Shown here: one piece after another, positions 5,765 to 14,503 of the stretch | How the letters are laid out: each line of letters begins with the position of its first letter | Numbering within the stretch: the first letter of the stretch is position 1 | NCBI RefSeq assembly: GCF_003751385.1 | Contig: NZ_RJVA01000013.1 | Span: 186,001-250,000 of the forward strand | Origin: Desulfosoma caldarium | Lineage (GTDB): Bacteria; Desulfobacterota; Syntrophobacteria; Syntrophobacterales; DSM-9756 | Length of the DNA: 64,000 bases | Direction: 5' to 3' | Made by a program: the position numbers and the translations under genes | Notes under the pieces: generated by a model | Databases searched by the model: none | The model's input: only the letters and a program-made list of their open reading frames with translations | Told to the model about the DNA's origin: nothing

Positions 5765-7519
5765 ATGCAGGGCTTTTTCGGCCGATATCTAGTGGTGGAT
5801 GTGGCGGCGCGCCGGTCGAATGTGGTGCCGCTGGACCGCGAGAGTCTTCGCCACACTCTTGGAGGCAAAGGGCTGGCTACGCAATTGCTCCTGGAAAAAA
5901 ATCCTGCGGGCGTGGATCCCTTGTCGGCGGAAAATCACCTCATTTTTGCGCTGGGCCCTGCAAGCGACACGGCCATTTACGGATCGTGCCGGCACGGTAT
6001 TTTTGCCAAATCTCCTTTGACGGGATTTTACGGGGAATCCTATTCGGGAGGCCGTGCCGCCATACCCATGAGCCGCACGGGCTATGACGCCATCGTGCTT
6101 CAAGGGGCATCATCGACGCCCGTGTGGCTTGAAATTACGGACTCTACGGTGCAGTTTCACGACGCTTCGGATCTCTGGGGCAAGGACACCTTCGCGACAG
6201 AAGATGCCGTGTTGGAGCGTTGCGGCGTGGATGGTGCCGCCGCGGTCGTCATCGGACCTGCGGGAGAAAACCTGGTTCGCTACGCCGTCGTGGAGAACGA
6301 TTACTGGCGATCCGCGGGGCGATGCGGCATGGGTGCTGTGCTGGGGTCCAAGAAAGTTAAGGCCGTGGTGTTCCATGGATCCAAATCGCGGCCAGTGGCG
6401 GATCCGGAGGGCATCAAGACCTACGCTCGCCGAACCGTTCAGGACCTCAAGGACCACAAAGCCACCCAGGCTTACCGCACCCATGGGACGCCCATGATGG
6501 TGGCCCTGTTGAACACCGTGGGAGCCTTTCCCACCCGGTATTGGGCCAAGGGGACCTTCGAGTCCTGGAAAAAAATCAGCGCCGAAATCCTTGTGGACCG
6601 ATGGGGCGCGCGGCCCAAGGCGTGCCGCACCTGCTTCATGGGGTGCGGAAAGTATGTGGAAATTCAGGAAGGCCGGCACAAAGGCCTCAAAATCGAAGGC
6701 CCCGAGTACGAAACCATCTACGCCTTCGGGGGGTTGTGTGCCATCGACGCTCTGGATGAAATCGCTCACCTCAATGACCTGTGCGACCGCCTCGGCATGG
6801 ACACCATCACGGCGGGGAACATGGCGGCCTTTGCCATCGAGGCGTCACGGCGTGGCAAGATTGAGGAGCGGCTCGAGTACGGTGACGTGGACGCCATCGC
6901 TCGGCTTTTGGAAAACATCGCCAAGCGCCAGGGCTTGGGCGATCTTCTGGCCGAGGGCGTTCGGCCGGCAGCCGCGGCTTTAGGCCTGGAAGACCTGGCC
7001 GTGCATGTCAAAGGCATGGAACCTGCCGGCTATGACCCGCGAGCGCTCAAGGGCATGGGGCTGGCCTATGCGGTGAGCGACCGAGGAGCGTGCCATTTGC
7101 GGGCCACCTTTTACAAGGCCGAATTGGCCGGCATGATCGATCCTCAGCAGATTGAAGGCAAGGCCCAATTGTTCCTGGATTTTGAAGACCGCTGCACCCT
7201 CTTTGACTGCCTCATTTTGTGCCGGTTTTATCGAGATTTCTACCAGTGGGAGGAACTTTCCAAAATCATCGCCCTGACCACCGGAGAAGAAATGGAAAAA
7301 GCGGACCTGCAACGCCTCGCCTCACGGGTGGTGGACAGCACACGGCGCTTTAATCTTCGAGAAGGCCTCACGGCGACCGACGACCGCCTGCCGAAAAGGC
7401 TTCTTCAAGAACCTTTGGAAGATGGGCGCCGCCTGACGGAAGAGGAGTTGAACCGCATGGTACAAGATTATTACCGCCTTCGAGGTTGGAGCCCTGAAGG
7501 CGTGCCTTCGGCACTTTGA
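5765..7519 (+). CDS. aor: Tungsten/molybdenum aldehyde:ferredoxin oxidoreductase
   Basis: The 584-residue protein matches the AOR family, which oxidises aldehydes to carboxylates with ferredoxin (or reduces acids) using a bis-pterin tungsten or molybdenum cofactor and one [4Fe-4S] cluster. Cluster ligands are visible as C287, C290 and C294 (CRTCFMGC) plus a late Cys in LFDCLILC (about C482). This is essentially the spacing of the Pyrococcus enzyme. The N-terminal domain has LGGKGLATQLLLE and FYGESYSGGR; DRGACHLR lies in the C-terminal domain. ATG 5765 follows AGGAGGGG, which decides the start. Neighbours are gene remnants upstream and a universal stress protein downstream; a pterin-cofactor gene lies at the window's far end. 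The substrate range cannot be read. Confidence 0.93.
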   Translation: MQGFFGRYLVVDVAARRSNVVPLDRESLRHTLGGKGLATQLLLEKNPAGVDPLSAENHLIFALGPASDTAIYGSCRHGIFAKSPLTGFYGESYSGGRAAIPMSRTGYDAIVLQGASSTPVWLEITDSTVQFHDASDLWGKDTFATEDAVLERCGVDGAAAVVIGPAGENLVRYAVVENDYWRSAGRCGMGAVLGSKKVKAVVFHGSKSRPVADPEGIKTYARRTVQDLKDHKATQAYRTHGTPMMVALLNTVGAFPTRYWAKGTFESWKKISAEILVDRWGARPKACRTCFMGCGKYVEIQEGRHKGLKIEGPEYETIYAFGGLCAIDALDEIAHLNDLCDRLGMDTITAGNMAAFAIEASRRGKIEERLEYGDVDAIARLLENIAKRQGLGDLLAEGVRPAAAALGLEDLAVHVKGMEPAGYDPRALKGMGLAYAVSDRGACHLRATFYKAELAGMIDPQQIEGKAQLFLDFEDRCTLFDCLILCRFYRDFYQWEELSKIIALTTGEEMEKADLQRLASRVVDSTRRFNLREGLTATDDRLPKRLLQEPLEDGRRLTEEELNRMVQDYYRLRGWSPEGVPSAL

Positions 7520-7666
7520 TCGAGAGTGCCCACCTTACGGTCAACGGGTCCGTTATGCCCATCGTCGTCAAGGGCAACAGTGTTTTTTCGGTGCGAGTAA
7601 GGACACCGCCAGCAAATGCCCGCCTAAAAGGCCGAAATGCAAGGAACCAACCAGGGTGAGGGATGC

Positions 7667-8086
7667 ATGATGAGCGTACAAGGTCGTGAAGGTTCTAAAA
7701 TTGTGGTGGGTTATGACGGGACGCGCACGGCCAAGGAAGCCGTGAACGTGGCCTTGTTCCATGCGCGGCACTTTCATGCAGAGGTCCATGTGGTTTGGTC
7801 CCTGGAAGGGGGACATGGCACCACCGCCGAGCAGGTCGATGAGGCGAGAGACGGGCTGCAGTATGTGGAAAATCTTTTTCGAGAAGCCCAGATTCCCTGC
7901 CAGACCCATTTGCTCATTCGAGGGCTTTCGGCCGGAGAAGACCTGGTGCGTTTTGCCGAAGAGCAGAAATGTCTTGAAATCATTGTGGGTGTGCGGCGCC
8001 GATCCCAGGTTGGCAAGCTTATCTTCGGATCCACGGCGCGCTACGTCATTTTGAATGCATCCTGCCCCGTGGTGAGCGTGAGGTAG
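7667..8086 (+). CDS. Universal stress protein (UspA family)
   Basis: The protein has about 139 residues in one Usp domain. The strand IVVGYDGT at the start and the C-terminal nucleotide-binding loop VGKLIFGSTARYVILNASCP carry the G-x2-G-x9-G-S pattern of ATP-binding UspA proteins. Members act as dimers in stress and stationary-phase survival; a specific role is not visible. Two adjacent ATGs at 7667 and 7670 follow GGTGAGGG, and either can be the start. It lies 147 bases after the aldehyde oxidoreductase and is followed by a bidirectional terminator. Confidence 0.88.
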   Translation: MMSVQGREGSKIVVGYDGTRTAKEAVNVALFHARHFHAEVHVVWSLEGGHGTTAEQVDEARDGLQYVENLFREAQIPCQTHLLIRGLSAGEDLVRFAEEQKCLEIIVGVRRRSQVGKLIFGSTARYVILNASCPVVSVR

Positions 8087-8140
8087 TCCTATCCCGACGC
8101 CGTGGCAAGGCCAAGGTGCCCTGGGGCGGAGGTCACAAGC

Positions 8141-8180
8141 AAAAAGGCCGAGGTCCTGAAGGATCCCGGCCGTTTCTTTT
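8141..8180. terminator. Bidirectional terminator between usp and tRNA-Leu
   Basis: A GGCCG...CGGCC stem with a partly paired interior is bounded by AAAAA on the left (8141-8145) and TTTCTTTT on the right. It can end transcripts from both the plus-strand usp gene and the minus-strand tRNA. Confidence 0.75.
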
Positions 8181-8184
8181 GTGC

Positions 8185-8272
8185 TGGTGCCGAAGCGGGG
8201 ACTCGAACCCCGACAGGCCTATTGCCCACTAGATCCTGAATCTAGCGCGTCTACCAATTCCGCCACTTCGGC
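8185..8272 (-). tRNA. tRNA-Leu (anticodon CAG)
   Basis: The 88-nt gene includes an encoded CCA (8185-8187 on the complement). Acceptor GCCGAAG pairs with CTTCGGC. The anticodon stem CTAGA/TCTAG holds loop TTCAGGA with anticodon CAG (complement at 8236-8238). A long variable arm, as expected for class-II Leu tRNA, and the T-loop GGTTCGAGTCC are visible. Confidence 0.97.
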
Positions 8273-8310
8273 TCTATATTACAAAAAGGCATTGCCTTGG
8301 AAGCGACGTT

Positions 8311-8339
8311 AAACTATGGTAAAAGCCTTGAGCTGTCAA
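8311..8339 (-). promoter_or_regulatory. Sigma-70 promoter for tRNA-Leu(CAG)
   Basis: On the minus strand TTGACA (complement 8334-8339) is a perfect -35 box, and TAGTTT (complement 8311-8316) is a fair -10 box, 17 bases apart. It points at the tRNA and overlaps the region just upstream of ribF on the other strand. Confidence 0.6.
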
Positions 8340-8378
8340 GCGCATTTTGTGGTGAAACCGGAGGTTCCCAAACAAGCG

Positions 8379-9332
8379 ATGAAGGTGATTCGAAGCGTGC
8401 AAGACATCCAAAAGCCTTTGAACAATCCTGTGATGACCATCGGCAATTTCGACGGGGTCCATCGCGGCCACCAGGTTTTGTTCCGACGCGTCGTGGATTG
8501 GGCGAAAAAGCTGGGCGGACAATCGGTGGTGATGACCTTCGATCCGCACCCTCTGCAAGTGCTGGCGCCGTCCCGAGGACCGGATTTCATCACGTCCCAT
8601 AGAAAGAAACTGGAACTCATCGAGGCCGAAGGGATCGACGTGACCGTCGTGATTCCATTCAGCAAGGGCTTCGCGCAAATCTCCGCCCACGACTTCGTCA
8701 AGGATCTTCTGGTGGACCGCATCGGAATCAAGGGGATTGTCGTCGGGTACGATTACCGGTTCGGCAGAAACCGGGAGGGAGACATTCGATTGCTGCGGGA
8801 CTTGGGCGGCCGATATGGTTTCCAGGTGGAGATGGTTTCCGGGATTGAGCTGGAGGGCACCCTGGTGAGCAGCACGGCCATTCGCCAGTTCATCCGCGAC
8901 GGCGAAATTCGGGAAGCGGAGCGGCTTCTGGGGCGGCCTTACGAAATCATCGGGCGTGTGGTCAAAGGGCACGAGCGGGGTCGGCTGCTTGGGTTCCCTA
9001 CGGCCAATGTGGACGTCCATCAGCACGTGCTGCCCAAGCCCGGCGTCTATGCCGTGGAAGCGGACATTGACGGCGAAACCTATATGGGCGCGGCCAATTT
9101 CGGTTGGAATCCCACCTTTGGTGATCCGACGCCTTCCCTGGAAGTGCATGTGCTGGATTTCGACGGCGACCTGTACGGCAAGGAAATTGCCGTCCGTTTT
9201 GTGGAGCGCATTCGTGACGAACGCCGCTTTCCCGGGCCGGAAGCGCTTGTGGCGCAGATTCAAAGGGATGTGGAAACCGTGCGAAGCCTTCTGGCCGCCA
9301 AGAACCCCATGGCCCTTGCCGCCTCCGGCTAA
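8379..9332 (+). CDS. ribF: Bifunctional riboflavin kinase / FAD synthetase
   Basis: The 317-residue protein makes FMN from riboflavin and FAD from FMN. The N-terminal FAD synthetase (nucleotidyltransferase) domain has MTIGNFDGVHRGHQ with the HxGH-type nucleotide site. It also has TFDPHPL and the ISSTxIR-like SSTAIRQFI. The C-terminal flavokinase domain has GHERGRLLGFPTANVDV and SLEVHVLDFDGDLYG. Length is normal. ATG 8379 (MKVIRSVQ) follows GGAGG and fits the family N-terminus; an upstream ATG at 8316 would overlap the tRNA promoter. Its TAA overlaps the hflX stop codon on the other strand, so the two genes converge. Confidence 0.94.
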   Translation: MKVIRSVQDIQKPLNNPVMTIGNFDGVHRGHQVLFRRVVDWAKKLGGQSVVMTFDPHPLQVLAPSRGPDFITSHRKKLELIEAEGIDVTVVIPFSKGFAQISAHDFVKDLLVDRIGIKGIVVGYDYRFGRNREGDIRLLRDLGGRYGFQVEMVSGIELEGTLVSSTAIRQFIRDGEIREAERLLGRPYEIIGRVVKGHERGRLLGFPTANVDVHQHVLPKPGVYAVEADIDGETYMGAANFGWNPTFGDPTPSLEVHVLDFDGDLYGKEIAVRFVERIRDERRFPGPEALVAQIQRDVETVRSLLAAKNPMALAASG

Positions 9333-11050
9333 AGGTCTTTGCCGGCCCAGGACACGCGAAGGCGGGTGCTGAGCCGGTTGGCTTTCACATCCATTACGGT
9401 CACGGTTTCCGAGGGCGATTCGGAAACCGTGAGGTGCTCAGAAGCTTCGGCATCTTCAGGCAGAAAGAAGTTTTCCACCTTGTTTTGAAGCACTTCCAGC
9501 AAAGGCCAAAGTGTGGTGCGGTCGATGGCCGATACCGCCACGGCTTCATAACGCTGCAGCGCGCGAGCCAGCGTGTCCGAATCCACTTTGTCCATCTTGT
9601 TGAACACCAACACCGTGGGCTTGCGATCCAGGCCCAGCTTTTCCAAAATTTCGGCCACCGAAGCCATGTGGTCTTCGTAGTGCGGGTTGCTCAGGTCCAC
9701 CACGTGCAGAAGCAGATCGGCGTCGTTGAGTTCTTCCAGTGTGGCGGCAAAGGCATCCAGAAGGTTTTGAGGCAGGTTGCGAATAAACCCCACGGTATCC
9801 GTCACGATAACTTCCATGTCCCGTGGAAAACGCAGCCGTCGCGTCGTGGGATCCAGCGTGGCAAACAGCTGATCTTCCGCCCAGACACGACTGTGGGTGA
9901 GGGTGTTGAGCAGGGTGGATTTTCCCGCGTTGGTGTAGCCCACGATGGACAAAATGGGCAGGGTTTGCCTCAGGCGCTTGGCCCTTCGCTGAGACCGGTT
10001 TTTGCGCACCTGCTGTAGCTGCTTTTCCAAATGCGCGATGCGGTCTTTAATGCGCCGGCGGTTGATTTCCAACTTCGTTTCCCCGGGCCCTCGCACGCCG
10101 ATGCCACCTCTCAGGCGTGACAAGGCGTCGTCTTTGACGCCCAGCCGAGGCAGAAGATACTTGAGCTGGGCGATTTCCACCTGCAGCTTGCCTTCTCGGC
10201 TGTGGGCTCGCTGGGCAAAGATGTCCAGAATGAGTTGCGTGCGGTCGATGACGCGCAGTTCCGTGGTATCCGTAATGGAGCGAATCTGGGATGGATTGAG
10301 ATCCTGATCGAAGATCAAAAGATCCACACCGCACTGGAGAGCCCGAACGATGATTTCGCTGAGTTTGCCTTTGCCGATAAGGTATTTGGGGTTGGCTTGC
10401 CGCTGCCGCTGAACGATGCTGTCGGCTACACTAATGCCGGCACTGCAAGCCAATTCTTTCAGTTCCGCCAAAGAGGCTTCCGCCACCTCCCTTTCCTCGG
10501 TGGTGACGCTCACCAGAATCGCCCGATCCTTGGCCTTTTCCGCGGCCACCGACCGCCGTTCCCGTTCCAGTTCCTCTTCCAGGGACTGAACAAATTCCAG
10601 AAAATGCAACGTTGGTTCGGCGCAGGGCGTGGGCGGCAGAATCCGCCATGCCACCTGCGTCTGGCGCGAAGCCGGCAGAATGTGGGCCACTTCCAAATCC
10701 TTGGCGCCTCCGTGCAGGTCCACGCGAATGACGGCGATACAGTCCAAGCGCAGAAAGACCAGGTCCATGAGGTCGTCTTGGGTTAGGGGTTCTTCCCGCA
10801 GGTGCGTATGAACGAATCGAAGTCCTCGAAGGCGCCATCGTCCTGCGCGGGACTTGGGAAGGTCCGGAATGTAAAGGGATCGGGAATCTCCCACCAGCAC
10901 CATTTCCACGGCGCCGTCTCGGCCTATCATGACGCCGATCTGACGACCGCTGTCAAAAGACAGGCGCGCCAGATCGCGAGCCAGATCTGGAGAGACGACG
11001 TCGCGGGGCAGGGATCTGCGGCGGGTGAGGTTTTCCAGGCGCTTGCGCAC
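9329..11050 (-). CDS. hflX: Ribosome-associated GTPase HflX (long form)
   Basis: The product has about 573 residues, longer than the 426 of E. coli HflX because of an extra N-terminal domain common in the long-form family. The GTP-binding core includes GYTNAGKSTLLN (G1), DTVGFIRNLP (G3) and NKMDKVD (G4). The HflX domain upstream has NPKYLIGKGK and IFDQDLNPSQIR. HflX splits stalled or hibernating 70S ribosomes. GTG 11050 is the first ordinary start. The family-like sequence SKVYGDLTGLKKQ continues 14 codons further upstream to an ATC at 11090-11092, so the true start is uncertain and could be non-canonical. Stops of hflX and ribF overlap. Confidence 0.93.
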   Translation of the reverse strand: MRKRLENLTRRRSLPRDVVSPDLARDLARLSFDSGRQIGVMIGRDGAVEMVLVGDSRSLYIPDLPKSRAGRWRLRGLRFVHTHLREEPLTQDDLMDLVFLRLDCIAVIRVDLHGGAKDLEVAHILPASRQTQVAWRILPPTPCAEPTLHFLEFVQSLEEELERERRSVAAEKAKDRAILVSVTTEEREVAEASLAELKELACSAGISVADSIVQRQRQANPKYLIGKGKLSEIIVRALQCGVDLLIFDQDLNPSQIRSITDTTELRVIDRTQLILDIFAQRAHSREGKLQVEIAQLKYLLPRLGVKDDALSRLRGGIGVRGPGETKLEINRRRIKDRIAHLEKQLQQVRKNRSQRRAKRLRQTLPILSIVGYTNAGKSTLLNTLTHSRVWAEDQLFATLDPTTRRLRFPRDMEVIVTDTVGFIRNLPQNLLDAFAATLEELNDADLLLHVVDLSNPHYEDHMASVAEILEKLGLDRKPTVLVFNKMDKVDSDTLARALQRYEAVAVSAIDRTTLWPLLEVLQNKVENFFLPEDAEASEHLTVSESPSETVTVMDVKANRLSTRLRVSWAGKDL

Positions 11051-11257
11051 CTGTTTCTTCAGGCCTGTAAGGTCTCCGTAAACTTTCGAGATGGTCCACC
11101 CTCCACCCGCAGCATCGCCTCGGCCTTCAAGCCGCCGAGGACTTGCTGCAGAAAACGCCGTGCTGGGTCCAAAGAATCAGCCGTCAAAAATATTATAAAC
11201 GGGAAACTGAAGAGAAAAAACTTTTGAGCAACGTGCCGGATTTGGCTTCAACCTATT

Positions 11258-12592
11258 TCATGCCCCGTAAGGGTTTCGCCGATCCAGGAGGCGCACGGCT
11301 TTGCCGTCATTTTGAGGCAACCCGTGGGGTTCCACAAGGCGCACCTCGGGAGTGACCAGCAGTTCGCTTCTGAGTTCCTTGGTGATTTTCTTTTGCAACC
11401 TATGCAGATGGCGCATGTCTTCCACAAAGATCTTGTCGGTCACTTCCACTTCTACGGTCATAACGTCCACGTTGTTCTCACGGTCCAAGAGGATGCGATA
11501 ATTGTTGCCCACTTCGGGAATGCCCATGAGAACCTGTTCAACCTGGATGGGAAAGATGTTGACGCCCTTGAGGATGAACATGTCGTCAGAGCGCCCTTGA
11601 ATGCGGTCCAGGCGTCTGTGCACACGGCCGCAGGGGCAGGCATCGGGAAGGATGCGGGTCAGGTCTTTGGTGCGATAGCGAATGAGAGGCATGCCTTCTC
11701 GAGTGAGGGTTGTGAGCACTAGTTCGCCCAACTCCCCTTCTGTAACGGGTTCCAAGGTCTCGGGATCCAGCACTTCCACTAAGTACGCATCTTCCCAGAT
11801 GTGAAGCCCGTTTTGGTGAACGCACTCAAATGCCACGCCGGGGCCGTTCATTTCCGAAAGGCCGTAGCTGTTGTAGACCTTAACGCCGTAAAAGTCTTCC
11901 ACGCGTCGGCGCACTTCCTGGGAATAGGGTTCAGCACCCAAATACGCGATGCGAAGCTGCAAATCCCTCTTGGGATCGACGCCCATTTGCGTCATGACAT
12001 CCATGAGGCGCAGGGCGTAGCTGGGAATGATGTGCATGACCGTGGTGGAAAAATCGCGCATAAGATGAATCTGGCGTTTGCTGTTGCCCGCTCCTGAGGG
12101 AATGGTAAGCAACCCCAGGCGCTCGGCCCCATAATGAAATCCAAGACCGCCGGTGAAAAGGCCGTATCCGGACAAGTTTTGAAAGACGTCTCCCGGCCGT
12201 GCGCCGGTCATATAGAGGCACCGGGCCATGAGTTCGGCCCAGGTGTTCACGTCCTTATGGGTGTAGAAGACGGCTGTGGCTTGTCCCGTGGTGCCGGAAG
12301 AAACATGCAACCGCACCAGTTGGTCCTTGGGAACGCACAAAAACCCGTAAGGATAGGCTCGCCGAAGATCCTCCTTGGTGGTGATCGGCAAATGGCGCAC
12401 ATCGGCCAAAGTGCGCACATGCCGCCATGGCTCGGGGCCCAGTAGCTCACGGTAAAACGGGGCACGAACCGCGCGACGCAGCGTGGCCCGAAGGCGTTTG
12501 CGTTGGAGGTCTTCCAGAGCCTCGCGAGACAGGGTCTCGACTTTGGGGTTCCAGTACTCTCCGGTCGTGGAGTGTGTCTGCATGGCCATCAT
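11258..12592 (-). CDS. paaK: Phenylacetate-CoA ligase (PaaK family)
   Basis: The 444-residue member of the adenylate-forming family activates an aromatic acid, typically phenylacetate, to its CoA thioester with ATP. The P-loop SSGTTGQATAVFYTHKD, NSYGLSEMNGPG, LIRYRTKDL and ILKGVNIFPIQVEQVL are diagnostic of PaaK-type ligases. The C-terminal domain contains a Lys in NDGKAVR. Length is normal. It lies 50 bases after the dnaB stop on the same strand, so it may be read through from the ribosomal-protein operon. This is odd for a catabolic gene and suggests a separate promoter or a later insertion. Other arylacetates are possible substrates. Confidence 0.93.
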   Translation of the reverse strand: MMAMQTHSTTGEYWNPKVETLSREALEDLQRKRLRATLRRAVRAPFYRELLGPEPWRHVRTLADVRHLPITTKEDLRRAYPYGFLCVPKDQLVRLHVSSGTTGQATAVFYTHKDVNTWAELMARCLYMTGARPGDVFQNLSGYGLFTGGLGFHYGAERLGLLTIPSGAGNSKRQIHLMRDFSTTVMHIIPSYALRLMDVMTQMGVDPKRDLQLRIAYLGAEPYSQEVRRRVEDFYGVKVYNSYGLSEMNGPGVAFECVHQNGLHIWEDAYLVEVLDPETLEPVTEGELGELVLTTLTREGMPLIRYRTKDLTRILPDACPCGRVHRRLDRIQGRSDDMFILKGVNIFPIQVEQVLMGIPEVGNNYRILLDRENNVDVMTVEVEVTDKIFVEDMRHLHRLQKKITKELRSELLVTPEVRLVEPHGLPQNDGKAVRLLDRRNPYGA

Positions 12593-12642
12593 CTTTCCAG
12601 GTTCAAGCGTTCAAAGAGCCGCCGCGTACGAAAAATGCACCC

Positions 12643-13992
12643 CTAAACGGGCAAATCCTCCGCGGCCAGGTCTTCAAAACGGGTATAACTGTTGATAAAG
12701 GCCAGTTTGATGCGGCCTGTGGGGCCGTTGCGCTGTTTACCCACGTGAATTTCCGCCGTGCCTTTGTCCTTGCTGTCCGGATTGTAGACTTCATCACGAT
12801 AGATGAAGACGATCACGTCCGCATCCTGTTCGATGGCCCCGGATTCCCTCAAGTCCGCCAGCTGTGGTCTCTTGTCATGGCGTTCTTCCACCTTGCGGTT
12901 CAGCTGGGACAAGGCCACCACGGGCACGCTCAGTTCTTTGGCAAGAGCCTTGAGGGACCGAGAGATATCGGAAATTTCTAGCTCACGCCTTTCCGTTTGC
13001 TCTCGGCTGCGCATCAACTGCAGGTAGTCCACCACCACCAACCCGATGTTGTGTTCCGACTTGAGGCGTCGCGCTTTGGCGCGAAGCTCCAAAGTGGAAA
13101 TGGCCGGCGTGTCGTCCACGAAGATGGGGGCTTCCATGAAGGTGCTGGCGGCGGAAAGAAGCTTGACGATGTCGTTTTGGCTGAGAAAGCCTGTCCGCAC
13201 CTTTTGGGAATCCACCCGAGCTTCCGCGCACAGCAATCGCATGGCCAGCTGTTCCTTACTCATTTCCAAGGAAAAGAAGGCGCACGGCACCCCGCTTTTC
13301 ACTGCGGCGTTGCGTACAATGTTCAAGGCAAAAGCCGTTTTACCCATGCTGGGTCGTGCCGCGAGGATGATGAGATCCGAGGGCTGAAGTCCTGAGGTGA
13401 TCTTGTCCAGATCATGAAAGTGCGTGGGCACGCCCGTCACCATGTTTCTGCGTTCCTGCAGAGCCTCGATGGTGCCGATGCTTTGTTTGACCACATCCTT
13501 GATGACGGCGTACGAACTGCGAATGCGGCGTTCCGTGATGGCAAAGATGGCGGCTTCAGCGCGGTCCAGGACTTCTTCGGCATTTTTCCCGTGGCCATAA
13601 CACCAGGACATGATTTCCCCGGAGACCTGAATCAGGCGCCGCAGAATAGCCTTTTCACTGATGATCTTGGCATAGGTGGCCACATTGGCCGCGGAAGGCA
13701 CCAGTTCCGTCAGTGAGGCCAGATAAGCGGCCCCACCGACGGCATCCAGATCACCCTTTTGTTGTAGATAGTCGGCAACGGTGACCAGATCGACGGGTTC
13801 GTTGCGCTCAAACAGGTCTTGAATGGCCCGGAAGATGACGCGGTGCGCGTCCCGATAAAACTCGTCCCCTCGTAGGATCTCCAAAGCGGCCGCCAGGCCG
13901 GCGCTGTCCACCAGAAGCCCTCCAATCAAGGACTGCTCAGCTTCGAGGTGGTGCGGAGGGATTTTCTTGAGCTCGTCGGCGAGCCCGTCCAT
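12643..13992 (-). CDS. dnaB: Replicative DNA helicase
   Basis: The 449-residue DnaB opens the fork as a hexamer. The N-terminal primase-interacting domain (about 1-110) includes PPHHLEAEQSLIGGLL. The RecA-like C-terminal domain has Walker A ARPSMGKTAF, Walker B LVVVDYLQLM, the Gln-containing ALSQLNRKVE, and ending motif DADVIVFIYRDE. No intein or insertion is present. It sits 4 bases after rplI in the common rpsF-rpsR-rplI-dnaB arrangement. Confidence 0.97.
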   Translation of the reverse strand: MDGLADELKKIPPHHLEAEQSLIGGLLVDSAGLAAALEILRGDEFYRDAHRVIFRAIQDLFERNEPVDLVTVADYLQQKGDLDAVGGAAYLASLTELVPSAANVATYAKIISEKAILRRLIQVSGEIMSWCYGHGKNAEEVLDRAEAAIFAITERRIRSSYAVIKDVVKQSIGTIEALQERRNMVTGVPTHFHDLDKITSGLQPSDLIILAARPSMGKTAFALNIVRNAAVKSGVPCAFFSLEMSKEQLAMRLLCAEARVDSQKVRTGFLSQNDIVKLLSAASTFMEAPIFVDDTPAISTLELRAKARRLKSEHNIGLVVVDYLQLMRSREQTERRELEISDISRSLKALAKELSVPVVALSQLNRKVEERHDKRPQLADLRESGAIEQDADVIVFIYRDEVYNPDSKDKGTAEIHVGKQRNGPTGRIKLAFINSYTRFEDLAAEDLPV

Positions 13993-13995
13993 GCA

Positions 13996-14442
13996 TCATT
14001 CTTCCTTGTTCACCAGAACGGTGATGTTGGCGGTGATGTCCGCGTCCACCTTGATGGGCACAGTGCATTCCCCCAACTGCTTGATGGGCTGATCCAGCAA
14101 AATGAAACGCTTGTCCAGTTCAAAGCCCTGCTGTTGCAGCGCCTTTTGAATGTCGGTCACGCTCACGGATCCGTAAAGCTTGTCTTCTTCTATGACTTTG
14201 CGCTGAAAGGTCAGGGTGGTCTCATTGAGTTTTTCCGCCAGCGAAAGCATCTGGCGTCGCACCCTTTCCTTCTTTTGAGCCAAAACACGCTTGTGATGTT
14301 CCAGTTCGCGAATTTTCGCGCTAGAGGCTTCAATGGCCAGGCCCTTGGGCAGCAGGTAGTTGCGGCCGTAGCCCGGAGCCACCTTGACGATGTCTCCGAT
14401 CTGTCCCAGGTTCGGAATGTTTTCCGTAAGAATCACCTTCAT
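13996..14442 (-). CDS. rplI: 50S ribosomal protein L9
   Basis: The product has 148 residues. The N-terminal RNA-binding domain MKVILTENIPNLGQIGDIVK followed by VAPGYGRNYLLPKGLA is diagnostic. A long connecting helix (about 40-75) and a C-terminal domain follow. ATG 14442 is chosen because AAGGAGT lies just upstream and the product then begins as in all L9 proteins. It is adjacent to dnaB downstream and a DUF2232 gene upstream. Confidence 0.97.
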   Translation of the reverse strand: MKVILTENIPNLGQIGDIVKVAPGYGRNYLLPKGLAIEASSAKIRELEHHKRVLAQKKERVRRQMLSLAEKLNETTLTFQRKVIEEDKLYGSVSVTDIQKALQQQGFELDKRFILLDQPIKQLGECTVPIKVDADITANITVLVNKEE

Positions 14443-14503
14443 TGTTGACTCCTTTATGCCATGCCCCGCCATGGTTTGCGTGTCACGCTGATGAAAACCT
14501 CCA

